NCBI RefSeq assembly: GCF_900109465.1
Contig: NZ_FOAZ01000005.1
Coordinates: 142,473 to 206,472, forward strand
Length of the DNA stretch: 64,000 nt
Origin: Streptacidiphilus jiangxiensis
Lineage (GTDB): Bacteria > Actinomycetota > Actinomycetes > Streptomycetales > Streptomycetaceae
Direction of reading: 5' to 3'
Shown here: positions 1 to 7,680 of the stretch, piece by piece
Position numbering within the stretch: position 1 is the stretch's first letter
Layout: each line of letters begins with the position of its first letter
Made by a program: the position numbers and the translations under genes
Notes under the pieces: generated by a model
Databases searched by the model: none
The model's input: the letters and a program-made list of their open reading frames with translations, nothing else
Told to the model about the DNA's origin: nothing

Positions 1-329
1 ACCCGCTCGACCAGCGCCTTCCCGCCCTCCCGGTACTCCTCGGCGGTCAGCTCGTCCGCCTTGGCGGTGGTGCGGGCCACGACGTTGGTGATCCCGAGCC
101 CGAGGCCGAGCAGCTCGTCCTGCTCCTCCGGCCGCAGTTGACGCGGCGTGAAGCCGGAGCGGTGCAGCGCCGGCCAGAAGCGGTTGCCCGGCCGGGCGAA
201 GTGCCGGCCCGTCGCGCCGGACCACAGACCTGGGTTGATGCCGCAGAACAGCACCCGTAGATCCGGCCCGATCACGTCGGCGATGGTCGCGTCCTGCGCG
301 GCGGCGAGCTGCTCGGCGGTCGGCTTCAT
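1..329 (-). CDS. mug: G/U mismatch-specific DNA glycosylase, 5' part only
   Basis: The gene starts at an ATG at 329 on the minus strand and runs off the left edge of the window, so only about 109 N-terminal residues are visible. They include the uracil-DNA-glycosylase-superfamily loop CGINPG and the segment RHFARPGNRFWPALHRSG typical of Mug/TDG enzymes, followed by the GITNVV segment. Known members excise uracil or thymine from G:U and G:T mismatches in base-excision repair. The catalytic Asn of Mug lies in the GINPG loop and is present. Family assignment is firm; the C-terminus cannot be checked. Confidence 0.87.
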   Translation of the reverse strand, partial: MKPTAEQLAAAQDATIADVIGPDLRVLFCGINPGLWSGATGRHFARPGNRFWPALHRSGFTPRQLRPEEQDELLGLGLGITNVVARTTAKADELTAEEYREGGKALVER

Positions 330-358
330 GCCCCTAGTGTGCCGACCGCCTCGGGCTC

Positions 359-1660
359 CTACTGGTCCGGCTCCGTCGGGATCCACTTGCTGCCGTCGTA
401 GGAGTAGGCCGGGTCCCCCTTGAGCCCCACGGTGCGGAACGGTCGGCCGTTGTCGTTCACGAGGTACCGGCCCTGTTGGCCTCCGCTGCTCCAGACCAGC
501 TCCAGGTACCAGCTGACGTCCTGCTGCACCGTGCTCGCGTCCACGTCGAGCACCTGCGGGTCGGTGGCGGAGATCTGGAAGGGGAAGTTCAGCAGTTGGG
601 AGGTCTCGCCGTTGCCCACGGTGCCCGCGACGGGCGTCGTGGCGGGGGTCGTCCGATCGAGGTCCACCGCGAACGACGCCGGGTCGAGCCCGCCGCCGCA
701 GCCGTCGGCCGGCGTGTAGGCGAGCCCCTTCGGCGCCGGCTTCCGGCTCAGGACGTGGATGTAGGCGGCGTGCAGCACCACCGACTGGCTGCCCAGTCCC
801 TGCGCGGTCAGCTGCAGTCGCAGGTGCCCGGCCGGGATCCCGCCGAGCGCCGACGCCCACGCCTGCGCCTGCTCCAGGGAAGGGGGCGGCGGCACCTTGC
901 CGGGCTGTTGGTTCATCAGGAACCACTGGCCGCATTGGGTGTCCCAGTTGTCCGCCAGCACGCTCACCCGGAACGGCGTCGGGCCGCCCGGCGTCGGTGC
1001 GGCGGAGGCGGAGCCGGAGGGGCTGCCGCTCGCGGCCGGGGAGGTGGGGGACGCCGTCGCGGAGCGGGACGCGGAGACAAGGGGGCTCGCCGAAGGTGTC
1101 CCTGCCGCGCCGGTGACGCTGCGACCCGGCACGGGGGAGGAGGCGCCGACGTCCTGGGGGGCGCCGGTGCCGTGAAGGGCCAGCGGGATCGCGGCGATGG
1201 CGGCGACGGCCGCGACCGCGCCGAGTGCGAGCACGGTCCGCCGGCTCCGAGGCCGTCGGGGCGGCGCCTCCAGGAGATCCTGCCGACCAGCCTCCGGTGC
1301 GGGCTCCGGTGCGGGCTCCGGTGCGGGCTCCGGTGCGGGCACGGGGGTCGGCCCGGGCGTCGCTTCGCGCCCCGGCTCGCGGTCCGGCTCGCGCCCCGGC
1401 TCGCGGTCCGGTTCGCGGCGGGCGGCGTCCGCGAGGAGCCAGCGGCGGTGCAGCGCCACCAGCTCGTCCGGGCTCGCGCCGCACAGGCGGGCAAGGCGCT
1501 CGACCGGGGCGTAGTCGGTGGGGACCGCGGCGCCGTTGCAGTAGCGGTGCAGGGTGGAGGTGCTGACGTGCAGTCGTGCGGCGAGCTGGCCGTAGCTGCG
1601 CCCCGACCGCTCCTTGAGTTCTCGCAGCGTCGCCGCGAAATCCTCGATGTGCGTGGCCAT
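359..1660 (-). CDS. XRE-family helix-turn-helix protein with one transmembrane helix
   Basis: A 433-residue protein. Residues about 5-70 form an XRE/Cro-type helix-turn-helix (YGQLAARLHVSTSTLHRYC). A low-complexity linker (about 82-128) follows, built from REPDREPG and EPAP repeats, then an arginine-rich stop and one transmembrane helix at about 141-162. The Ser/Thr/Pro-rich stretch and ~220-residue C-terminal region should be extracytoplasmic; this region holds a Cys pair (DTQCGQWF and DGCGGG) that could form a disulfide. The ATG at 1660 is chosen over an in-frame start 45 bases upstream because GGGGGAGGAC lies just before it. The architecture (cytoplasmic HTH, outside sensor-like domain) is common in Streptomyces but has no assigned function. 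The DNA target is unknown. Confidence 0.82.
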   Translation of the reverse strand: MATHIEDFAATLRELKERSGRSYGQLAARLHVSTSTLHRYCNGAAVPTDYAPVERLARLCGASPDELVALHRRWLLADAARREPDREPGREPDREPGREATPGPTPVPAPEPAPEPAPEPAPEAGRQDLLEAPPRRPRSRRTVLALGAVAAVAAIAAIPLALHGTGAPQDVGASSPVPGRSVTGAAGTPSASPLVSASRSATASPTSPAASGSPSGSASAAPTPGGPTPFRVSVLADNWDTQCGQWFLMNQQPGKVPPPPSLEQAQAWASALGGIPAGHLRLQLTAQGLGSQSVVLHAAYIHVLSRKPAPKGLAYTPADGCGGGLDPASFAVDLDRTTPATTPVAGTVGNGETSQLLNFPFQISATDPQVLDVDASTVQQDVSWYLELVWSSGGQQGRYLVNDNGRPFRTVGLKGDPAYSYDGSKWIPTEPDQ

Positions 1661-1839
1661 GTCGTCCTCCCCCTCGTCCCGGACCGGCGTTCCAGGCAGT
1701 GCCATTCTCGCAGGTCAGGGCGGCAGGAACGTTCCAGCGTCCCCAACTGTCGCGAGACTGTGGCATCGGGGACGGGACGTGGACGACGGTTGCGGCAGAC
1801 CGATCGACCAGCTCTCTCAGACAGCGAAGGTTTGCCGCC

Positions 1840-2568
1840 ATGTCTCTGCGCACCCTGAAGTCCGCCCTGTCCTCCGCCGCCGTCCTCGCCCTCGGCGCGC
1901 TCGCCCTGACCGCCTGCCAGCCGGGCACGACCGGAACGGCGTCGGGCGCCTCGTCCGTGGCGGCGTCGAACCCGGCGTCCTCGAGCCCGGCCCCGGGCGG
2001 CACGGGAGTGGCTCCCGTGTCGGCGCAGTCGTCGGCGCCGTCCCACGGTGCGTCCGGCGGTACGGGCACCGGCGGCGGTGACGCGACCAGCGACAGCTAC
2101 GCCTACAAGCACCCGTGCTCCGCCGGGCAGCTGTCCGTGCACGTGACCCGCCGTGCCGCCGCGCCGTCCCAGCGGGTCATCTCGGTCCGCAACACCGGGT
2201 CGCGCTCCTGCGGGCTCAGCTACTTCCCGCTCGTCTACCTGGACCAGTCCCACGCCGCGAACGCCGCCGGGGCGGTCAAGCCGCTCGTCCCGGGCGGCCT
2301 CGGCGGCGCCCCGGCCTACCCCGTCTACGCCGGCCGCACCGCCTACGCGGTCATCGACCTCGACCCGAGCGGCGCGACCTCCGGCACCGTCGCGGGCATC
2401 GACGAGCTGAACGTGCTGGCCGACGGCGACCACATGCCGAACGCCGACACGCTGAACTTCCCGCTCGGCTCCGGCGCGCTCGTCCTCAAGCCCAAGCTGG
2501 GCCTCTACGAGGCGACCGTCGCCGACGCGGTCACCTCGATGCAGTCCGCCGACACCCCGCAGTCCTGA
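1840..2568 (+). CDS. DUF4232 lipoprotein
   Basis: A 242-residue secreted lipoprotein. It has a basic N-terminus, a hydrophobic signal and a lipobox LTAC with the lipidated Cys at about residue 24. A Ser/Gly/Ala-rich linker is followed by a ~135-residue C-terminal domain with the DUF4232 pattern (C..GQLSV, ISVRNTGSRSCGLSYFP, C-terminal GxLVLKPKLGLYE). Two cysteines in the domain may be disulfide-bonded. The ATG at 1840 is preferred to upstream in-frame starts because the signal peptide begins here and GAAGG lies 9 bases upstream. The function of DUF4232 is unknown; these proteins are numerous in Streptomyces. Confidence 0.85.
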   Translation: MSLRTLKSALSSAAVLALGALALTACQPGTTGTASGASSVAASNPASSSPAPGGTGVAPVSAQSSAPSHGASGGTGTGGGDATSDSYAYKHPCSAGQLSVHVTRRAAAPSQRVISVRNTGSRSCGLSYFPLVYLDQSHAANAAGAVKPLVPGGLGGAPAYPVYAGRTAYAVIDLDPSGATSGTVAGIDELNVLADGDHMPNADTLNFPLGSGALVLKPKLGLYEATVADAVTSMQSADTPQS

Positions 2569-2578
2569 CCGGGAAAGC

Positions 2579-2618
2579 AGCGAGGACGGCGGCGGGAGAC
2601 CCCACCACCGTCCTCGCT
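2579..2618. terminator. Bidirectional terminator between the lipoprotein gene and yajQ
   Basis: The 11-base arms AGCGAGGACGG and CCGTCCTCGCT flank an 18-base loop in the 70-base gap between two convergent genes. There is no clear T-tract, as is usual for Streptomyces terminators. Confidence 0.65.
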
Positions 2619-2638
2619 CTGCCCTGCCTGTCCGAGTC

Positions 2639-3127
2639 CTAGCGGTAGTTCACGAACTGGATCGCGAAGTCCAGGTCCTTGCCCTTGAGCAGCGCCTGGA
2701 CGGCCTGCAGGTCGTCACGGCTCTTGGAGCTGACGCGCAGCTCCTCGCCCTGGACCTGCGCCTTGACGCCCTTGGGGCCCTCGTCGCGGATGATCTTGGC
2801 GATCTTCTTCGCGTTCTCCTGAGTGATGCCTTCCTCGATGGTCGCGAAGATCTTGTACTCCTTGCCGGACAGCTGCGGCTCGCCCGCGTCCAGCGACTTC
2901 AGCGAGATCCCGCGCTTCACCAGCTTGGTCTCGAACACGTCGAGGATGGCCTTGACCCGCTCCTCGCCGTTCGCCTTCATCTCGATCTTCTCGCCGGACC
3001 ACTCGATGGAGGCCCCCACGTTCTTGAAGTCGAAACGCGTGGCGATCTCTCGGCCGGTCTGGTTGAGCGCGTTGTCGACCTCCTGCCGCTCGACCTTCGA
3101 AACGATGTCGAAACTGGAGTCGGCCAT
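2639..3127 (-). CDS. yajQ: YajQ family cyclic-di-GMP/nucleotide-binding protein
   Basis: A 162-residue protein, the normal YajQ length. It starts [20 protein letters not shown], has the TRFDFKN segment, and ends in the [19 protein letters not shown] and [10 protein letters not shown] blocks that define the family. It comprises two ferredoxin-like domains. Members bind c-di-GMP or nucleic acids; a Xanthomonas homologue is a c-di-GMP-responsive co-regulator, but the actinobacterial role is not established. The ATG at 3127 is chosen because the family begins at MADSSFD. The gene is monocistronic and faces away from tRNA-Tyr. Confidence 0.93.
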   Translation of the reverse strand: MADSSFDIVSKVERQEVDNALNQTGREIATRFDFKNVGASIEWSGEKIEMKANGEERVKAILDVFETKLVKRGISLKSLDAGEPQLSGKEYKIFATIEEGITQENAKKIAKIIRDEGPKGVKAQVQGEELRVSSKSRDDLQAVQALLKGKDLDFAIQFVNYR

Positions 3128-3312
3128 GATGCTTGAGTCTCCTTGATTGCTACGGGGCCCGTGCGCCGGCCCGGGCACGGTGGTCGATCCAGCCTAGCCA
3201 CCCGCCTGCGCCGCCGCCTGCCCCCACACTGATCAACCGAGTGGCGAAGCACCCCCCACCATCAGGTATGGTTTACGTCGTCGGAGCGGGAGACCGCGAA
3301 GACACCATCCCT

Positions 3313-3393
3313 GGCGGGTTGCCCGAGCGGCCAAAGGGAGCAGACTGTAAATCTGTCGCGCAAGCTACGCAGGTTCGAACCCTGCACCCGCCA
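3313..3393 (+). tRNA. tRNA-Tyr (anticodon GTA)
   Basis: An 81-nt class II tRNA with acceptor stem GGCGGGT/ACCCGCC and discriminator A. The anticodon loop CTGTAAA is closed by CAGA/TCTG, followed by a long variable arm and a canonical GGTTCGAACC T-arm. No CCA is encoded. A decayed copy of its 3' half lies 1,575 bases downstream. Confidence 0.96.
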
Positions 3394-3402
3394 CGTGGAA
3401 GA

Positions 3403-3442
3403 CGAGAGGCCCCGGACCAGCACAACGGTCCGGGGCCTCTCG
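3403..3442 (+). terminator. Terminator of tRNA-Tyr
   Basis: A perfect 16-bp stem (CGAGAGGCCCCGGACC and its complement) with an 8-base loop starts 10 bases after the tRNA. Confidence 0.8.
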
Positions 3443-3569
3443 CATGTCCAATCCCCGGTGATCTCCGCCGCTCCCCGGTGTTCCCCGCTGCCCCAGGGCA
3501 CGCGCGGGGCACGCTGCGACCGGGCTTGCTCGTCCAGGCTGAGGCAAGATCACACCCGGAGGGGTGTGC

Positions 3570-3791
3570 ATGGATGTCTTGGAACTCATGGAGTGGCTGG
3601 CCGAGCACGGGTGCTCTGTCGTCTTCAAGGCGGACGGTGAGCGCTCCCGGGGCACGCGCTGGATGGTGATCGTCTCGGGCGGGGGCTTGGGGGAAGAGTC
3701 CTTCTTCCGGGTCGACCTGCCGTCCCCTGACGCCTGCCTCGCGGCCGTGCTGGACCACCTGGAGGCGGTTGGCCTCTCCCCGTTCGCCTGA
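3570..3791 (+). CDS. Small hypothetical protein
   Basis: A 73-residue protein beginning MDVLELMEWLAEHGCSVV and ending in DHLEAVGLSPFA. It is preceded by GGAGGGG at 3558-3564 with good spacing to the ATG at 3570; a GTG six bases upstream in frame is the alternative start. The pattern suggests a compact alpha/beta fold with no transmembrane helix. No family is recognised. It is the first gene of the islet between tRNA-Tyr and its decayed 3' copy, so it may be mobile-element cargo. Confidence 0.6.
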   Translation: MDVLELMEWLAEHGCSVVFKADGERSRGTRWMVIVSGGGLGEESFFRVDLPSPDACLAAVLDHLEAVGLSPFA

Positions 3792-4033
3792 GATCGGACG
3801 CGTTCCGACCCCGTTGGGCACCGCCTGCCCGACGACCTCGAGCATTCTGGCTCGCGAGGCCCGTGCTGTGGAGTGGTCGCACGGCAGTGGGCGGCCGTCA
3901 CCGTGGTAGGCCCATGTGGACCCGGATCGGCAACCCCAGGGCTGCGCGGATCTTACACACGCGCAGCTGACGAGTTGCGGTTTTCCTCAATTCGACGATG
4001 CCTCAGTTACGCATCCCACTACGGTCCCTGGAC

Positions 4034-4405
4034 ATGGCGAATACCGACATTGCACTCAAAGAAGCGATGATGATCGACGGCGCCCTCGGGGTGGCCCTGG
4101 TCGACTACAACAGCGGCCTGGCTCTGGGCACTGCCGGCGGGGGACGCGAGCTGGACCTGGCTGCTGCTTCCGCAGGCAACACGGACGTCGTGCGGGCGAA
4201 GCTCCGCACGATGGAGATGCTCGGCCTGGACGGCGCGATCGAGGACATCCTCATCACGCTGACCGAGCAGTACCACATCATCCGTCCTCTCACCGCCCGG
4301 TCCGGCCAAGGCCTGTTCCTCTACCTTGCGCTGGATCGCGCGCGGGCGAATCTGGCGATGGCACGCCGAAAGCTGCACCTGATCGAGAAGGACCTGGACG
4401 TGTAA
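4034..4405 (+). CDS. Roadblock/LC7-like small protein
   Basis: A 123-residue protein with the roadblock-type pattern ALGVALVDYNSGLALGTAGG, then AGNTDVVRAKLRTMEMLG and EDILITLTEQYHIIRPL. Roadblock proteins in actinobacteria usually act as GTPase regulators or dimeric scaffolds beside sensors. This copy is instead coupled to an ArsR-type regulator: its TAA overlaps the next ATG (TAATG). The ATG at 4034 is chosen because the fold begins there; an in-frame ATG at 3998 is possible. No strong ribosome-binding site is seen. Assignment rests on pattern recognition and is moderately sure. Confidence 0.68.
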   Translation: MANTDIALKEAMMIDGALGVALVDYNSGLALGTAGGGRELDLAAASAGNTDVVRAKLRTMEMLGLDGAIEDILITLTEQYHIIRPLTARSGQGLFLYLALDRARANLAMARRKLHLIEKDLDV

Positions 4406-4770
4406 TGGCGGCACCACCGCTCTACCAGGTCAAGGCCGAATTCTTCCGGCTTCTGGGCCATCCGGTTCGGATCCGAGTGCTGGAACTCCTCCAGCACGGC
4501 CCCCGCCCTGTTCGCGACTTCCTCGCGGACCTGCAGATCGAGCCCTCCACGCTCTCCCAGCACCTGGCGGTCCTGCGCCGCTCCGGGATCGTCGTGTCCT
4601 ACCGCGACGGCGTGAACGTCTGCTACGAACTGGCGGGCACCGATGTGGCGGACCTGCTTGCCGCCGCGCGCCGGATCCTCACCGTCATGCTCGCCGACCG
4701 TGACCGCCTGCTCGACCAGCTGCGTGAGTCGGACGACGCCACCGCCTCAGGCCTGGCGCCAACCGCCTGA
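4405..4770 (+). CDS. ArsR-family winged-helix regulator
   Basis: A 121-residue protein. Residues about 8-80 form an ArsR/SmtB winged helix: FFRLLGHPVRIRVLELL, recognition region PSTLSQHLAVLRRSGIV, wing SYRDGVNVCYEL. It lacks the ELCVCDL metal-binding motif; the equivalent position is PVRDFLADL. Metal sensing is therefore unlikely, and the signal may come through the partner protein encoded immediately upstream. A C-terminal helix (about 85-108) could dimerise. Translation is coupled to the upstream gene by TAATG. Confidence 0.85.
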   Translation: MAAPPLYQVKAEFFRLLGHPVRIRVLELLQHGPRPVRDFLADLQIEPSTLSQHLAVLRRSGIVVSYRDGVNVCYELAGTDVADLLAAARRILTVMLADRDRLLDQLRESDDATASGLAPTA

Positions 4771-4917
4771 AGCGAAATCGCGACGATGGCGCCTGCGGAC
4801 CTGACCGACCCTTGAGGCGGGGACGCTCTGGCGGGCAGACGAGCCGCGGTGGGGGATGCGTGGGGCCGCCCGGCCGGGCCTGGGCGGCGAGGCAGGTCAG
4901 GTGTGGTTCGGCGCGCG

Positions 4918-4968
4918 GTCTGCAGATCTGTCGCGCAAGCTGCGCGGGTTCGAAACCTGCACCCGCCA
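4918..4968 (+). pseudogene. Decayed 3'-half copy of tRNA-Tyr (att-like repeat)
   Basis: These 51 bases align without gaps to the anticodon-to-3'-end part of tRNA-Tyr (3343-3393), including TCGCGCAAGCT and GGTTCGAA. Similarity continues into the flank (GGTGGAA at 4969-4975 against CGTGGAA). About 51 of 58 aligned positions match. The 5' half of a tRNA is absent, so this cannot be a functional tRNA. A partial 3'-tRNA duplication is the signature left by tyrosine-recombinase elements that integrate into tRNA genes. Confidence 0.72.
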
Positions 4969-4978
4969 GGTGGAAACG

Positions 4979-5022
4979 AAGAGGCGCCCCATCTGTGGAA
5001 ACACGGATGGGGCGCCTGCTTT
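4979..5022 (+). terminator. Terminator after the tRNA-Tyr 3' copy
   Basis: Arms GAGGCGCCCCATC and GATGGGGCGCCT surround a 12-base loop, followed by GCTTTT. It sits where the terminator sits relative to the intact tRNA-Tyr. The rest of 4771-5108 holds no gene. Confidence 0.72.
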
Positions 5023-5108
5023 TGTCCGGCCGCGGGGGTCGTGCGGTCGCAGGGGGAGTGGTAGAAAGCGACCGCACGGGCGGGAGGCGGGTCGAGCGAG
5101 GGGGCCGC

Positions 5109-5636
5109 ATGGGCGGGGGCGTGGTGGTGATCGGGCCGGCCGCGGCTGAGGAGGTCGGGGAGGCGCTGGCTGTCTGGCAGCACTCGCACATGATCCGCCG
5201 CAACGGGCGGCCGCTGTCGCGGGCGCACGTCAGGTCCGCGTACGCGCGGATGGCCGCGCCCGGGGCGATGCTGTTGCTCGCCCGCGAGGAGGGCCGCCGG
5301 GAGGACGGCGGGCCCGGGATCATCGGGACCGTGCTGGGCGTCCAGGGGCTGGCGGACGACGGCGCGGGACCGCCGCAGCCGGGGTTGCTCCACCTCAGCC
5401 TGCTGAGCGTCGCGCCCGACCGGTGGGGCCAACGGGTGGGCCGGCGACTGATCGAGCGGGTCGTCGCCGAGGGCCGCGAGCGCGGGTTCACCGAGGCGCA
5501 GCTGTGGACGCACGCCGACAACCTGCGTGCCAACCGGCTCTATCGCGTGCTGGGTTTCCGCCGCACCGGCCGCGTGAAGATCGACGACTGGGGCGAGTTG
5601 CTCGTGCACTACCGCCGGACGCTGGGCGAGGCGTAG
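5109..5636 (+). CDS. GNAT family N-acetyltransferase
   Basis: A 175-residue protein with a GNAT core. The acetyl-CoA pyrophosphate loop is DRWGQRVGRRLIERVV (Q/R-x-x-G-x-G/A type) after the LLHLSLLSVAP strand. The C-terminal motif is LWTHADNLRANRLYRVLGFRRTGR, where Asn and Tyr contact CoA in relatives. The substrate cannot be predicted. The ATG at 5109 follows GAGGGGG at 5097-5103. It converges on the amidohydrolase gene, with only 7 bases between stops. Confidence 0.87.
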   Translation: MGGGVVVIGPAAAEEVGEALAVWQHSHMIRRNGRPLSRAHVRSAYARMAAPGAMLLLAREEGRREDGGPGIIGTVLGVQGLADDGAGPPQPGLLHLSLLSVAPDRWGQRVGRRLIERVVAEGRERGFTEAQLWTHADNLRANRLYRVLGFRRTGRVKIDDWGELLVHYRRTLGEA

Positions 5637-5643
5637 CCGACGG

Positions 5644-6927
5644 CTACGCCGGGCCCAGGGGGCGGACCTGGCGGGGGACCGCCGCCGTCGTGGTGTCGGC
5701 GTACTCGCGGACCGCGCTGGTGCGGGAGACGACGCGGCCCGCGTGCAGCACCACGCGGCTGTGACCGCCGCTCAGCGCCGCGTCGAGGCAGTCGCCGCGC
5801 AGCGCCAACAGGTCGGCGGGGCGGCCGGGTTCGACCGCACAGCCCGGCAGGCCGAGGATCGCGCGGGCAGCCGGGGCGACGGTGTCGTAGGCGGCGCGGG
5901 CGGACAGGCCCGTCGCTGCGGCAAGCAGGAACGCCGCCTCGATCGGGTCGGCGCGGCCCACCGGACGCGCGGCGTCGCGCAGCGCGCCGCTGCCGGCCGC
6001 GAGGGGGAGGCCGGACTCGGCGAGGCGTCGCGCGGTCGCCGCGTCGAACCCGCCCGGGCCGCTGGGCCCCACGCAGCAGCCGCCCTGGGGGAGGACCACG
6101 ATCCCGAAGCGCGAACCCGTCCCGGTGGCGGCGCTCCCCGGTGCGGCGGCGTCGGCGAGGGTGGATACCGCGGGCGGGGGCAGCGGGCCGGCGAGCGTCA
6201 GGACCGAGCCCGGCGGCAGCGAGGACAGCAACCGGGGCCCGCCCGAGGACAGCAGCCGAGGCCCGTCGAGGTGCAGGTCGAGCGGCAGGTCGCAGGTTCC
6301 GGCCAGCTCCAGCAGGGCCGCCAGCGCCTCCTGCGGCGCCGGGGCCGCGCCGGGGCGGCCACCCAGGGCGTGGGCGCCGGCGCGCGCGGCCTGGCGCAGG
6401 AGCGCACGCTCCTCACGTCCACGATCGCCCGTCAGGTTCGGCGACGGGTCAGGCATGGCGATGATCTGAAGATCCATCAGGCCGCGCAGGTCGCGCGCCG
6501 CCGCGAGCGCGGCGTCGAGGCGGGTGAGGCCGGTCGCCGCGGAGACCAGGACGTGGGTGCGTACGGCGGTCGAGCCGTAGCCGAGGTGGGTCAGTGCCGC
6601 CTCGGTGATCCGGCGCCGCAGGTCCTCCTCCGCCTCGCCCGCCGGGACACCGCTGCTCGCCGCGCCGCCGCTCCCCGCCGGGGCACCGCTCCCCGCCGTG
6701 AGCGCCTCGTCGAGGTGGGCGTGCGGTTCGACGGGGGCGGGCAGCAGCAGGTAGCCGCTCAGGTCGAGCCGTTCCGCTGCGCGCAGGGAGCCGGCCGTGC
6801 CGACGGCCTCGATGCGGTCGCCGCTGAGGCGGACGTCCACCGTGCGGCCGTCGGCCAGGCGTGCGCCGGTCAGCAGCAGGGCGCCCGGTCCGGGCAGCAC
6901 AGGCTCCGGCTCCGCTTCAGGTCCCAT
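5644..6927 (-). CDS. Amidohydrolase / cytosine-deaminase-like protein with eroded active site
   Basis: A 427-residue protein of the amidohydrolase superfamily. It has an N-terminal beta-sandwich segment (LLLTGARLADGRTVDVRLSGDRI), a metal-binding-type HAH motif at residues about 69-71 (PVEPHAHLDEALTAG) and a C-terminal PADLLALRGD segment. It resembles cytosine-deaminase-type enzymes. However, the positions equivalent to their HCDE, SHTTAMH and GHDDVxD motifs read HLDG, LTLAGPLPP and AAGSGALRD, so two metal or catalytic ligands appear lost. It may be a non-catalytic homologue or use a different chemistry. The ATG at 6927 is chosen because residues upstream are translated tRNA sequence. Confidence 0.75.
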   Translation of the reverse strand: MGPEAEPEPVLPGPGALLLTGARLADGRTVDVRLSGDRIEAVGTAGSLRAAERLDLSGYLLLPAPVEPHAHLDEALTAGSGAPAGSGGAASSGVPAGEAEEDLRRRITEAALTHLGYGSTAVRTHVLVSAATGLTRLDAALAAARDLRGLMDLQIIAMPDPSPNLTGDRGREERALLRQAARAGAHALGGRPGAAPAPQEALAALLELAGTCDLPLDLHLDGPRLLSSGGPRLLSSLPPGSVLTLAGPLPPPAVSTLADAAAPGSAATGTGSRFGIVVLPQGGCCVGPSGPGGFDAATARRLAESGLPLAAGSGALRDAARPVGRADPIEAAFLLAAATGLSARAAYDTVAPAARAILGLPGCAVEPGRPADLLALRGDCLDAALSGGHSRVVLHAGRVVSRTSAVREYADTTTAAVPRQVRPLGPA

Positions 6928-7057
6928 GCCCCGCACGCTCCCTCCGCCAAGATCGCAGACCTGTGAGCCTAGGGCGCTGCGGCCGGGCCGCAGGGGAGGC
7001 GCGTGGGGCCCGCGAGCCGCGGTGGCAATAGTCGTACCGGGGGGCCTCGATACGGAT

Positions 7058-7087
7058 TTCACGGTTGGGCTGCGGACCGTGTAATGT
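7058..7087 (+). promoter_or_regulatory. Probable promoter of the tRNA-Thr/tRNA-Met/rpmG unit
   Basis: TTCACG, an 18-base spacer and TAATGT lie 12 bases before tRNA-Thr. This fits a housekeeping-sigma promoter. Confidence 0.5.
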
Positions 7088-7098
7088 CTTCCCCGTTC

Positions 7099-7171
7099 GC
7101 CCCTATAGCTCAGTCGGTAGAGCGTCTCCATGGTAAGGAGAAGGTCTGCGGTTCGATTCCGCATGGGGGCT
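7099..7171 (+). tRNA. tRNA-Thr (anticodon GGT)
   Basis: A 73-nt cloverleaf: acceptor GCCCCTA/TGGGGGC, discriminator T, anticodon stem TCTCC/GGAGA around ATGGTAA, T-loop GTTCGATTC. CCA is not encoded. A GTTCCCCG/CGGGGAAC hairpin (7183-7206) separates it from tRNA-Met. Confidence 0.96.
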
Positions 7172-7217
7172 CGGATGAGAGGGTTCCCCGTCGCAAGGCG
7201 GGGAACGCGATCGTCGT

Positions 7218-7293
7218 GGCGGTGTAGCTCAGTTGGTAGAGCAAGCGGCTCATAATCGCTGTGTCACCGGTTCAAGTCCGGTCACCGCTACCA
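7218..7293 (+). tRNA. tRNA-Met (anticodon CAT)
   Basis: Acceptor GGCGGTG/CACCGCT, D-arm AGCTCAGTTGGTAGAGC, anticodon loop CTCATAA in stem AGCGG/TCGCT, T-loop GTTCAAGTC, then ACCA, so the 3' CCA is encoded. The acceptor closes fully apart from a G-T first pair, so this looks like an elongator rather than initiator tRNA-Met. Confidence 0.93.
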
Positions 7294-7299
7294 CGCCTG

Positions 7300-7338
7300 T
7301 AGCCGATTTTCGGGTAACAGCCCGATCGGCTATTCTTG
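7300..7338 (+). terminator. Stem-loop between tRNA-Met and rpmG
   Basis: TAGCCGAT and ATCGGCTA enclose an inner CGGG/CCCG pair and are followed by TTCTTGTC. It could end tRNA transcription or act as a processing or attenuation site in the 5' region of rpmG. Confidence 0.6.
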
Positions 7339-7376
7339 TCTGTCTGTAACGTTGTCTGTCCCAGGAAGGCACTCCC

Positions 7377-7541
7377 GTGGCCGCCACTGATGTCCGTCCG
7401 AAGATCACGCTGGCGTGCGTGGAGTGCAAGGAGCGGAACTACATCACCAAGAAGAACCGGCGTAACGACCCGGACCGTCTTGAGATGAAGAAGCACTGCC
7501 CCCGCTGCAACGCTCACACGGCGCACCGCGAGACCCGCTGA
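7377..7541 (+). CDS. rpmG: 50S ribosomal protein L33
   Basis: A 54-residue protein starting at GTG with AGGAAGG upstream (7363-7369). It is the zinc-binding (C+) form: CVEC near the N-terminus and CPRC near the C-terminus give four cysteines. L33 lies near the E site of the 50S subunit. It is co-directional with tRNA-Thr and tRNA-Met, as is usual in Streptomyces. Confidence 0.95.
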   Translation: MAATDVRPKITLACVECKERNYITKKNRRNDPDRLEMKKHCPRCNAHTAHRETR

Positions 7542-7591
7542 CGTTTGAGGCCGCAAGGCCCCAGGGTCGGTCTCGTGCCGATGGTTTTCAA

Positions 7592-7627
7592 CGAAGGCCG
7601 CTCCCACTTGCTGGGGGCGGCCTTCGT
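7592..7627 (+). terminator. Terminator after rpmG
   Basis: Arms CGAAGGCCGC and GCGGCCTTCG flank a 15-base loop, 50 bases past the rpmG stop. Confidence 0.7.
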
Positions 7628-7680
7628 CGTTCCCGCCCAGCTCACCTGCCCAGCTCACCCCACCGATGCCAGGAGTCAGC

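Noticed and set aside
1309-1435. Short repeats in the XRE gene as a regulatory or CRISPR repeat
   Set aside because: They are in-frame codon repeats for EPAP and REPDREPG in a protein linker.
4849-4968. A second tRNA-Tyr gene
   Set aside because: Only the anticodon-to-3' half is similar. The acceptor 5' strand and D-arm are missing and the anticodon loop is mutated (GTA to GCA).
5109-5636. GNAT gene as ribosomal-protein acetyltransferase RimI
   Set aside because: Nothing specific to RimI beyond the general GNAT fold is visible and the context does not support it.
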